A stretch of DNA of 64,000 nucleotides from Pectinophora gossypiella (Eukaryota; Arthropoda; Insecta; Lepidoptera; Gelechiidae): assembly GCF_024362695.1 (NCBI RefSeq), contig NC_065417.1, forward strand, positions 11,587,001 to 11,651,000, given 5' to 3'. Below, one piece after another: positions 12,301 through 24,300 of this stretch. Position 1 is the first letter of the stretch. Every line of letters begins with the position of its first letter. The notes beneath the pieces are model-generated. The model saw only the letters and a list, made by a program, of their open reading frames with translations, ran no database searches and was not told where the DNA came from. The position numbers were made by a program, and so were the translations under genes.

Positions 12301-15300
12301 AGTCAATTTTTACATAAATATATTTTTTGTCGAACATGTCATCCGAAAACTACTGCAGCTTCTCACGACCTGTTTAGGAGGAAAACTAGCTGCCAGAAAA
12401 TTGTAGGCACAAGGCCCTGGAGGTTGTAAAAAAAAACAAAAATCATAATAATATGAAAACAAATAATACCGGGTTCTTACTGCGTTAATCAGGGATATGA
12501 GACCCGATATTTCAACACTTTTGCAAGTGCCATGGTCACGGGACGACTGATGAAATTGGAGTGGAGTAGGTATATCCATAATTCCGCGTAAACTTCAAAC
12601 AATGCATAAAAATATTGAACATCATATCTCACTTCCATCGTGTGCTCGGACACGTGCCCCTATGTAGGTTTTTTGATATGTGCAGAAAGATAAGCATGAT
12701 TGTAATTAAAATATTATTTTAGGAGCCGTTCAGGAACTCCGGAAAGGCTAGATTCGCCGGTGGCTACGACACCACTGCGATCTGTCAGGAATACCAGGTA
12801 TTTATTTTATACTTTAATTGGGTCGTGTACAGTCAGTCGTGTGTATAGAGAACCGGAGAGGAAATATGATTGGCCACCTGATACGACACGATTCATTTAT
12901 AACAAACATTACAGAAGGAAAAATTGAAGGGAAGAGAGGAAGGGGTAGACCTAGGATAACATTTATGAAACAAATAAAAGAGAAGGTGCAGGTCGTGTCG
13001 TATCGGGAGGTGAAGGTTTTGGCGGGAAGAAGAGAGGAATGGTGATTAATCCACCGAGAAGAGCGCAGCTCTTAAATAGAGCGAGAGAGAGAGAGTCATG
13101 AGCAATATAACGTACCCACTTTAGGACTCTGTCGCACTAACATATTTGACATTTAGTGAGACTCACAGTTCAATTTGTCAAAAAAGTTAATGTGACATGG
13201 TACCAAAGTGTATGCATATTAATGCTCGTGACCGTACTAGGTTCAAAATAAATTATGATATTCTGATTACTATATAAAGATCTAAAACTAACGAAAAACG
13301 TTTTCTTTTTTCTATTTAACTTATTTATGAATTTTAATCAAGAAAAAGTTTGAATTTTAATAATAAGTCCGACATTTTATCACGTTTTTGTATGACGTCA
13401 AAGTGTGGTTTTTCATACAAATTCCATAGTAATTTTTGTTTTGACCTTTAGTAAAAAATAACTGATTTGACTAGTAGGAAACTAACCTATTCTACACAAT
13501 ACATAAGAGAAGTGAAGTGTGTAAGAGCAATGTGTCAGAATCAAAGCAAATGGAACTTTATCACAATTAATTAAAGAGTCCTGGAACATGGTGGATCATC
13601 TGTAAGAGCGATAGGCTGATCCCCTATCATCATATGGTTTATCATTATCCACCTTAGGACTATGTATCAAAAGTGGCTGCAAATAGTTTCTCGATTATTT
13701 TTAGTTCTACCCACCCCTTCGGGGAATAAGGGCGAGTTTATCTATGTGTATGTATGTAATTAAAGAGTAACTAAATCAAATCTTACAGAAGCAGATCCCG
13801 CACTCCAGAAATAAGCCCGCGGTCGTCCCCATTGGACACTATACCAGAACAACCGCGACAAGAGGTGGAGAGCGAGCCACACCCTACCAAGACCACACTC
13901 AGCGTGCCTAGGCAGCTTAGGTATGTTCCTTCTGGCTTTTACGCCCAACTGAAGACCCTCAGGTCTGTTTTCTTAAATTTTGTAAGGGAGAGTATTGAAG
14001 TCAAGAAGTAAATGCCATATGCGGCAAAACTACAATAAGTCGTCAGTAATTGATTACCATCAGGCGATCCATCTGTTCGGTTTTTTGACGTGTGTTATTG
14101 TAGATTTGCAACAGATGGCATTAACTACTTGGCCGGACAAATGGGGAGCGTTGAAAGCTCTCATCCGGTACAGGCCTGAGGGTGCCCAGTTGGGCGTGAA
14201 CCTCGGCTCAGGGCGTCGTCTGAGAGGAAAAATATTTGAAAGAATTAATCGATCCTAACGGGTCGATAGCGATAAGTGCCGATTAACCGTCTGCTCGTGT
14301 GCACCATATTTTATATACAAAAAAACTCACGTGAAAAATAAACTGGTTTTCACTTGAAATTAATAGAAAGAGAAAGCGAGACAACGCTTATTCAAAAACT
14401 CCTCCCACGTTATATACAAAACAATTTTGAGCCGTATTAACAGAGAATACCAGTCTATAGAATCATGACCATACCATCACCGTATATGAAAACCACGTAA
14501 GCTTATTTTTGATACTCACAAAACCTTTCAAATATATGTTAACTAATATAAATTATATAACAATTTGACCAAATAGGAGCAGATCCCGTACACCTGAGAG
14601 AATAGAGAAATTGGTCGAGTCGCCACGACTGGAAGCAATCAAGGAGTCGCCGACTAAGTCGTCGGATTCCCCCACCTCCTCGCCTACTCGTAGGAATTTG
14701 AGGTAAACAAATCTACTTATGATACTAGCTGTTAACTCTTGTTATTGTGTACGTTCAATTTTTTTCAGCACCTGAAACCGAATGTCCAAAAATGTTTGAT
14801 TATGCCTTCGCTTCGGTAGCTTTCTTATTAGAAAAGGAAGCTTTGTAAGATTTATATATCTACAGTTTACTGCCTGAAAAGATGTCGGATTTTTTATCCT
14901 TAAATGGAAGATAGTTATGGTTATAGTGATCATAGGTTGAAGTCATCGCTTCCTTTTACGTTTTTTTTTCCTTTTTCGTCGTGTTTTTTGTTGTCTTCTT
15001 TTACGTTTGTTTTATGTCTTTGTTTCTACTCAGGCGGAATCGTTATTCTACTAGAAATAAATACAAATTATTATGAAATACACAATTCAAATACATTTTT
15101 TTCAATCCATATAAACACAACATAAAGGACAATTACAAAATGACAGCAGAACTACAATCGGCTGCCTTATTGCTAAACAGCAATTAATGAATAACCGTAG
15201 TTGAGATACAGACATATGATTTCTTTTTGTGTTTAATATAGGAGCCGTTCGCGAACTCCCGAAGTTGAAATTCCAGTAAAAGTGAACGAGGGCAACCTTA

Positions 15301-18300
15301 GTCCTCGAACATTAAGGTAAGAATAAGAACCACAATGTAATATTTATTATAATGTCCTGTAATTATACAGACTATGCAGTAACTAAGTCATTAACAATAA
15401 TATAAATAATTAAAGCACATAATAACAGGTTCTTACCGCGTTTATCATATCCCCATTTAAACGCGGTAAGAACCCGTTATTATGTGCTTTAATTATGATA
15501 ATAACCGCGTAAACTTAAAACAATGAATAATATAAATATTTACATTTTCTATAGAAGCCGTGCCAAGACTCCAGAAAAACTAATGTCCCCTAAGAAAGAC
15601 GTAGCAAAATCTGCTAAGAAGCCACTAGCAAGACTTGTCTTAGAAGCAAACGCTATTGCGGCGTCTAAACAGAGCTTAAAAGAATCGAACGTCGACGAAA
15701 AACCTGAAACTGTTATTGAATGCACGCCTATGAAGGCAGTTAAACCCGTTGATAGTCTTATGGACGTTACTCTATCACCGATAGGTAGCAAATCTATACT
15801 ACACAGCTCGAATGATAGCGTTTTATCAGAAACAGTAATTAAAGAAACTAAATCAACAGACGACAGTGTCACTGAAATAAAATCATTACCCGCTTTTACT
15901 ATGAATGAAACTAAATTTGGTAAATCCGTGTTGCATAGTTACGAGAGCTCCGTTGCAGAAATAACACATGAAGAAACTAGTACTAAAATAGACGTAAGCG
16001 TGTCTAAAGCTGACTTGAAGTCGCTACCAGCCTTTACTCTGAGCGAATCTTACTTCGAGAAGTCTGTACTACATAGCTACCAAAGCAGCGTAGCTGACGA
16101 ATCAAGCATAAGAGAAGAGAAAATTGAGACGACTCACAAAACTATAGCACTAAAAGCATCTCCCGGTTCTACATCTTTCAATATCACTGATTTAAACAAA
16201 TCTGTACTCGGAAGCCAAGATAACAGCCTAGCTGACATACAAGATAAAACCAAAGATGCGACGTCAAACAGCAAAACTAACGTCTCGAGTCTCATGACGA
16301 GCGACAGTGAAATAGAAGATTGGAAAGCTGAAAAGATACAATGTCAAGATGTAATACAAAAAGAGAAGGAAAAGATAGTTGAGATTGAAAGGGAGATTAA
16401 TGATATAGAGAAAGAGATGTCGGAAGATGAAGAGAGTGGGGAGAGTGACGGCATGGTGGTAGATACTGATGAGAGTGAATCGGAAGATGGGGAAGAAGAG
16501 GAAAGCGAAGATAGCTCCGAAGCAGATGAGGTAAGAAAAAAATATCTTTCATCATGTTTTGACCATGAGGACACATTTTAGCAACTAGGTATCTAAGATT
16601 TAGGTCCCATACCCCCACGTTTTGTCACGCTAAAAAAGTAATGAATACTCTTTTTGTAGGCCTCGAAACACAAGTTGCTGCGCCTTGTGAAATACCAACT
16701 AGAACGAAACATAAAACATTCTGGATCTCGCTCAGTCGGTAGCCCTCCAGGTCTAATATTTATCAAATTGTAGATTACACATAGTATTTGCTTTTTTTTA
16801 CTTGATTTACTGTAAGTTTGCCTCAGATGGCATTAACTACTTGACCGGACAAATGGAGAGCGCTAACGGAATTGTATTTGCAGAACCTGTACCTGTACAG
16901 GCTTCAAAAACAATGCGCTATTGCAACAACTTTATTGATACGATCAAAATATTCAGTTTGGCTATTCATTAATGAAGTACTTTCATTATTAAGGGTTGTG
17001 TTGATAAACTAATCTCAGCTGAGACTGCCCTCAAGACCCTGCTCAAGTCCGTTTTTATATAAGAACTGTCATATTGACATGATCTTGAGAGCAGTATCGA
17101 AGCTGAGATTAGTTTATTAATACCTAACAGACAGAATAGTTAAGTCAGTCAATTTGCTAACAAGTAAACTGAATGGACTAACAATAAATACACATTTTCA
17201 GGCCGCCTCTGACGACGACGTCATATCAATCGCGGACACAGACTCAGATGAATCATCATCTAGTTCCAACGTAGCAAAAGCTGACAAACCAACACATGAG
17301 ACAGAAGAAAAAATTGCCGAAGTAAATATAGAAGAAGCGAACACAAATGAAGGAATAAAAGATAAAACAATGGATAAAGTACAAGATTCCATCGAAGCTA
17401 GTATTGATCCTTTGAACCAAGGTCAGATATCTCTGCTAACTGACGACAACTCCATGCATTCAAATAACTCAGTTGATCTCAACTATTCTGATGAAGAAAA
17501 GGATGTTGAAGGGAATGTGGTTGAAAAAGTAGAAGAGCAGAATGTTGAAATAATTGAACATCAAAAAGCAGAAGAAGTTAAAGAGCATAAGGTAGAAAAA
17601 ATCGACGACACTAAGGTTGACAAAGTTGAGAATAAGGTTGAAAAAATGGAGACAGGTGAGTAGTCGCAATCGTTTTATTTTTTATAGGATCGATTAATTT
17701 CAACGGGTCAATTAAGTATACAGGGTGTTAGTGACATCGTAACGAAAAAAAAATGGAACGCCTATTTTATTGTACTAAAAATGATGGTGGGTGTTTTTCT
17801 TGTCGCAAATGTTTAATTAAGATTTTCAATTTTTACTGTGCCGCAATGTAAGTCGAACAACGCGCCACACAGACGCTAAACTTACGCGCGGCTACGTTAC
17901 GCGTGCGTGATACGATGTTGATATCTAGGTAGGAGTTTTCATTCTCTTGTATTTAGATGCTTAGTGGTTCAACGTTTAAAAATGTTGTTTGTTGAAGTAG
18001 AACACCTACTGCCACGATTTTTCACGCACGGTACCTACCTACCAGTTATTAAAACGTTCCTAACTTATTAACAATAAAAACCCTACTCTTGCCTTACCTT
18101 AATTGTTATTCCTTCGGATGAAGTACCTAGGTAGGTACCCTAGAACATGTCACGTCACGTAGGTATGCAACATCGCGTTTCCTCCGCGGTAGGTAGGTAT
18201 CACACGCACTCACAAACACAACACCTTGCTCTTTAATAAACATCAACAATCTTCCATACTTTTGCGCAGTAAATGGTCTATGATCTATCATCATAGTCGA

Positions 18301-21300
18301 CACTACTCATTTACAGAATGAAACAAACACTCACAAACACGAAAAAAATATCCTCGAAAAACATCACGCGATTCGGGTCAAGCTTAGTATTCGACTGAGC
18401 GGAAGCGCGCGGCGGCGTTAGCGCAAAGCATCAAAGGCGCCGACTAAGGGCGCCGACGACGCATCGGCCGCGGCCGAGTCGAGCCGACGACTAGAGAGAG
18501 AGAGAGAGAAGTATGTTTATGGTGCAAGTGACAGAGAAAGAAATAGTATCTGTTCGTATGCCTACTTTATTGGCGAGCGTTGCCCTTGACCCGTGCGCCG
18601 GCTATTCACCTGCGCATAGCTGAAGTTGTAGATACGTTATTATTATTATTGATGACATTGATAAAATTTAATAATTAGTAATTTTTATTTATTTTAAATG
18701 TGCGTTCTATGCAGCTTAAAACACAATATGGGACTGAAAAAAATCTATTTTTTTTATGAATTTGGCGACAGGAAACTTCACTTGATACCTATCAACTCAA
18801 AGAAATACCTAGTATCTGTTCGTAATGCCTACTTTATTGGCGCGCGTTGCCCTTGATCCGTGAGGCTATTCACGTCCGAGTATCCATCAAGACAGATCAA
18901 ACAAGCCCTAAGCCCAAGCGGAGGTCTTGCGTCCCAGGATCCTTTAATTATGTCTTAGAACCTTCTTGGCCTATGTGGTCCAGTGGTTGAGCGATGGGAT
19001 GCGGAGGGTCCGGGTTCGTATTCCGGTGGGGACATATCACAAAAATCTGTTTATAAGGCCTTTGGTTGGGACGTTACAGGCTGATCACCTGATTGTCCGA
19101 AAGTAAAATGATCCGTGCTTCGGAAGGTACGTTAAGTCGTTGCTCCCGTCTACTAGGTACTTATGTAAGCACGTAGCCGTTACATGAATATTGTACACAG
19201 AACAGGATAGGTTTAATTAGTTCTTTACTGATGATTTAACAATGAGATTTAAAACCACGAATAACTTAGTACTTAGTACCTCGGTACCAACATGTAACAA
19301 GAAAAATAAGATCACTCCTCTCGGACAATTTTTTTCTTTGAACATGCCGACATTGCCTACGCGGCGGAGTTGCCGAACTATCGAACAATATAAAAATATA
19401 TCAATTGTTGAACTTGAAAATTGTCTAAACTATCGAAAGTAGTGATAGTACATTTAGATCGATACTAGCGATAGTACCGATAGGTCTTGCTTTGTAATAA
19501 TAATGGGTATTGATCTAAAAGATCTATCGATAGGTACCTACTATTGGTTTTTTTTAACTAGGTATCGATAGAATATCGATAGGCAACACTCTGGCGGAGT
19601 GTCCGCCCAATTCTAGACGCAATCTCGCTCGATTTTTGTGTAGCGAGGTTTTGCGTAGGTACTTACATACTAAGTTGGTGGATGGTTGACATAGTAGGTA
19701 ACTAATTACCTAATCTGTGGTGGTTGTGTTAGTTGGTTGTTAGTTATTCTAATGACAACAAAGAATACAATTATTTACTGTTTCAACTGTTTTAGGTAGA
19801 TAATGGCCCCGATTCCTATGAGTAAATGAATGAATAACCCGGTCGAATCAAAAAGGTATCTCGCTGGTATGCAAACCGTTTGACGTGTGCTGTCAACTTA
19901 ATTCTGTCGGTTGTTTTAGATTTCTGCTTAAAATTGACGTGTATTCCATAAATTTTATGCCTGTTGATTATCCGTCCATTTAAGAATAAGAATAAAATAA
20001 ATTTATAAATTTACGATAGACAGAGAAAGAAATAGGATCGGTTCGTAGTGCCTACTTTGTAGGCCGCGCCGCCGCCGCGCCGCCGCCGGCGTGCGGCGCG
20101 GGGCGCGCGGAGCGGGGCGTGCGGAGCGGGGCGCGCGGCTCGGTGCGTGTGGCCGTTGACCCGTTCGAGCAGCTGTTGTCTCCATTACATCGAAAATTTT
20201 CGATAATTTGTCATTATTGTTTTTTTTATTGAAATTTGGGTTCTATGCAGCTAAAAACACAATATGGAATTGAAAATAATTAAAAACAAAACTCAAAATT
20301 TCATGAATTTTGCGACGGAAAATTCCACTAGATATTAACTCAGAATCATGGTCTGAATCATCCCTCTCAGTATTCGTTACGATGTCACTAACACCCGGTA
20401 TTTATTAATATGTTTTATCGTGCATTAAAAAAGCTATTCTTCATAATATTTTGTCTGTTATAGAAACAACTGAGATACCAATCCAAACTCCGGTTGAAGC
20501 TCCCGCCACAAAAGAAATCGAAACGGCGTCAAAAAGTCCCAAACACATTCCTGAACCTGAGAAACCAAAAGAAAAAACTCCTGATCTAGTCGATGTTGTG
20601 GACACTGCAGTGTCTACTGAGAAAGTTATCAGTGAAAATAAGGGTGCAGACAGCAAGAAATCTGACAAAAAAGAAGATGTACTTCCAGAGGCTAAAGAGC
20701 TAGAAAGTGAAACTCTTGAAATAGATGTCAGAACAAAAACACCAGAAAAAGAAACTAAGGAACAAACTTCTGAAAAAGCAGTAAAACCAGCCAGTCGTAC
20801 CAAACGCACACGCTCTACGGCATCCAACAAATCTACTAAAGAATTTGAGGAAGAAAAACCTGAATCGAAAACGCCTATGACCAGAAAACGCTCTCAATCT
20901 ATCTCAAACAAATCTATTACCGACGAACAGAAAACTCCAGAAGATTCTAAGAAAACTCCTACAAGGCGAGCTAAGACGCCAACTAGTACTGAAGTTAGAA
21001 AGATACTGACGCGTCGCGCTTCGAAAGAATTGTCGGAAAAGATGGACGAATCCCAAACGTCTATTCTTGATGAATCTCTTACTCCTAAAAGACGGTCTAC
21101 TCGTACTAGGAGCAAGAACATTGATGACAACGCGAGTATAGCTTCAGGAAGTTCAGTTAGGTCTACTAGGAGCAAAGCGAGTGAAGATGCAGGTGATGGT
21201 AATGTTAAACCAGGAAGTACAACTAGGAAAGGAAGGAAAACAGTGTTGCCAGTCAAACCGGACCTGTCAGTGATACCAGAGTCAACAGTTGAAGAGGGCA

Positions 21301-24300
21301 ACCTAAAGGCCAATCTTAAGGAGGATGTCATCGCTGAATACTCTAGTTCTCGAAGGTGAGTTTGTTTGAAAATATAAATGTGCGATATCGAGCCGTCTAT
21401 TCTCTTCTATGGATGTGAAATACATTATTTAATTTATATTTTACATTTTAATGTGAACTAGCTCTTTGCCCGCGATTTCGTCGGCGTAGATGTATGTTCT
21501 TACTGTAAAGAGGTATCCTAATTTCACCCTTGAAAAGTACTATTTACTTTATTGAAAAGTACTATCTATTTATATGCCATTTTTTATCACATTAAATAGA
21601 ACGATCAGTTCAGTACAATTAATGGTTATATTTCAATAAAGATAACATTTTACAATAGTCTCAATTCGCGGTAAGATTTAGATCTGTCAAAGTAAGCTAG
21701 TGTTGTGACGTTCATTAGCGTAGTGATGTATCAGTCGAGATTATTATATAGGTCGATCGATTCTTTTTTATCTAACAATAGTAACATTATAGATTTGAAC
21801 TGTTTTCAAAACTTCCTTCTATTGTTTCCAGACTAACTCGCCACCAGAAATCGGTGTTAGAATCGTGGTTGGAACCTAAGTCGTCGCCTTCGAGCCGACG
21901 TCGCGCAAGCACAGCCTCTAGAGCCAGTGCCATGTCAGAAGCATCGCATGAGGATGACGACGCTTCATCAACCCACTCCGGGGCTTTCGATGTCCAACCC
22001 ATTGATAGGATCAGCTTGCTGAACAAAGGAGATTTTGAAGGTAAGTACTTGAATTTTCAGAATCGGAAATTCACTTGCCTCATTAATGTAGTCAATAATG
22101 GCACGTCAGAGCAATTTACCTAAAAAAACAATATTTCTATTTGACATCTGTGGGCATTGCGCACTTATTTTTATGTGTGCAAGTGTCAAATTGCAGTATT
22201 GCTTTCGTGGCCTTTTTAGACCCCCTGATTTAGCAACATTTTTTCTGTGGAACACAGTTCTAAGACTTGATAACATTTTTCCGTTTGATTCTATGGTATG
22301 CATGCATTAATAGTACGTATTTCGTACGCTATCGTTTAACTACTTATATAATTTAATTTTCCATGCATTATCTATAGACTTTTTACTGGTAACATTTCCT
22401 ATACATTTGCAAACCCTCTTCGAATCGCACTATTTACAACCTTTCAAAAGATAGTCTTACTTTTCAAAATTATTTTTAATCTATTATTTTGCATTTTTTT
22501 TTTAATTTGCACCTAATATACTAACTCAAGGCACGCCTGACTCGTCGGAAATACAAAGCAATGTATCGCCGGAATCCATAGCTTCGGACGCTAGCAAGCA
22601 GCAACGCAGATGTGAGTATTCGCTTTTTGCCAATATGCACTGACTGTCCTCTGGCTACCCTACGTGACTATAGTCGTGTGCTTATGATTAAACACGACCC
22701 TTTTTTTGGCGTGATTGATTTATTGTAGATTTGTTGTGCGAACCTCATGTGAGAGGAATATTTGAAAAAATAATTTACCTTATTGGGCCGTTAGCGATAA
22801 ACGCTTAATGAGGGATAGCGAAGACCACGCCGGCGGGCTCCATGGCTAGAGTAATCCATGATGGCGTGGGATGTGTCACCTCCTTGACATGATAAAAGTA
22901 GTCTAACATAATTATGATCATTGTACGCAACCAGTTGGTCACGAGAATTGGGTAGTTTCCTAGGTCAAAGATAAATCATCAAATTCTGATTACTAAATAA
23001 AGACAGATAGATATAAAGGTGACAAAAAACGTTTTCTGTTTTTTTTTCACGAATTTTATTAAACAAAATGTAATAATAAGTGCGCTATTTTGTCACGTTT
23101 TTCTATGACGTCACAGGTTGCTTTTCCATGCAAATTCCATAGCAATTTCGTGTTTTTACGCTTAGTAAAAAGTAACTGATTTGACTAGTTGGAAACTACC
23201 CTATTATTTTCATCTGTTATATTTTTACTTTAGATTCATTTCTTGTTTGGTCGTACTCCTAGCGACCCATTGCCATAATTAAAAAAAAAAAAGTAGATTG
23301 TGTGCTTATATAATGTGTTATATTGTAGCGCGCACGTCCCGAGCCGCTTCAGAAGCCAAGGCTACGCCAAAAGCTGCCAAGATTACCAGGAGAGTGTCCG
23401 TAGACATTGGTTAGTCCCTTCCTTTCTTTATGCCTTAGTTTAAACTTTAGCCTAATTTCATCTTCTAAAATTTTACTGTAAATATTTATAGCTCGGGTTT
23501 AGGTGGGAGATTTTTCGTCACCCCGTAATTCTTCGCGCCAAGCTAGATTTACCTCACCCCCTCTGGGTCTCGCTTTAGTCTGAATGGCCGTAAGCTGCTA
23601 AAGAGTAAGGGGGAGTGCGCACGGACTACCTGTCTCGTTCGCACTTCCGTGGTAAAGTAGCACATGGTAAGAATAAGATTTTTGCATTTTCGGAGGTATG
23701 TAACCTAACCTGTATTGGGCTGGTTTTCCCTTCGTGGGTTGGAACGTCAGACAGGCGGTCGCTTCTGTAAAAAACCGGACCTGTCAAATATTCAGGTTAT
23801 GTAAGCGGACTTTTTGAGGAACGGGATAATGCTAGGGAGATGGTTAGTGGATGTATACTACTACCGCTGCCTACGCATGATGCTGTGTTATGTTGTTTGA
23901 CACATTTGTTGGTATTCCAGCGGGCACTCCGGAGGTGGGCTCGCCTGTACCGGGCAGCCCCGCCCGCGGCCGCCGCGCGTCTTTTAACCGCGCGTGCGAA
24001 GCGCTGCACACGCCTAAAGGAAGGCGAACTTCTACTGATGTTAAGGTATGTGTTTTTATGTATGAAATTAAATTCAAAAACAGATCTAATACTAAGGAAA
24101 GGAATTTCTTTTTTCTATTTAACTTGTTTATGAATTTTAATCAAGAAAAACGTAATAATAAATTCGACCGTTTTCTTGCTTTTTCATGCAAATTCCATAG
24201 TAATTTTGTGTTTTGACGTTTGATAAAAAGTTACTGATTTGACTAGTTAGAAACTAACCTATTAGATGGTGCGTGTGCGCTCGCTGCTAAAGCACCTGTG

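Larger units (their letters stand above)
12723..15600 (+). other. Elys: Five serially similar ELYS exon starts (SRSRTPE module)
   Basis: Exons 12723-12797, 13789-13920, 14577-14702 and 15242-15316, plus the start of 15555-16530, each open at phase 2. They encode, in order, R-SRSGTPERL, R-SRSRTPEIS, R-SRSRTPERI, R-SRSRTPEVE and R-SRAKTPEKL. The first four also end at phase 2 with a basic residue (NTR, QLR, NLR, TLR), so any of them could be skipped or duplicated without a frameshift. The pattern is best explained by serial duplication of one exon. RTPE-type sites would suit phosphorylation by proline-directed kinases, but that is inference. Confidence 0.8.
17721..20398. mobile_element. Long non-coding element with M1 termini
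   Basis: The left end is cagggtgttagtgacatcg, preceded by TA. The right end mirrors it (gttacgatgtcactaacacc) and is followed by TA at 20399-20400. These are the ends of the short M1 palindromes, but here they bracket 2.68 kb inside one ELYS intron. The interior has repeated modules (ctgttcgta...tgcctacttt at 18550, 18815 and 20040; aacacaatatggga at about 18720 and 20265), CpG-rich stretches near 18390-18490 and 20059-20155, a SINE fragment and an M3 fragment. No transposase-length frame is present. It may be the long parent form of M1, or two M1 halves separated by later insertions. Confidence 0.6.

Noticed and set aside
12943..12960. GRGRPR as a perfect ELYS AT-hook
   Set aside because: It lies in a LINE reverse-transcriptase fragment in an intron, out of the ELYS exon chain.
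20441..21331. Antisense frames of 129 and 145 codons opposite ELYS exon 20464-21355
   Set aside because: They mirror the K/E/S/T-rich codon bias of the sense exon and have no family signature or splice context.
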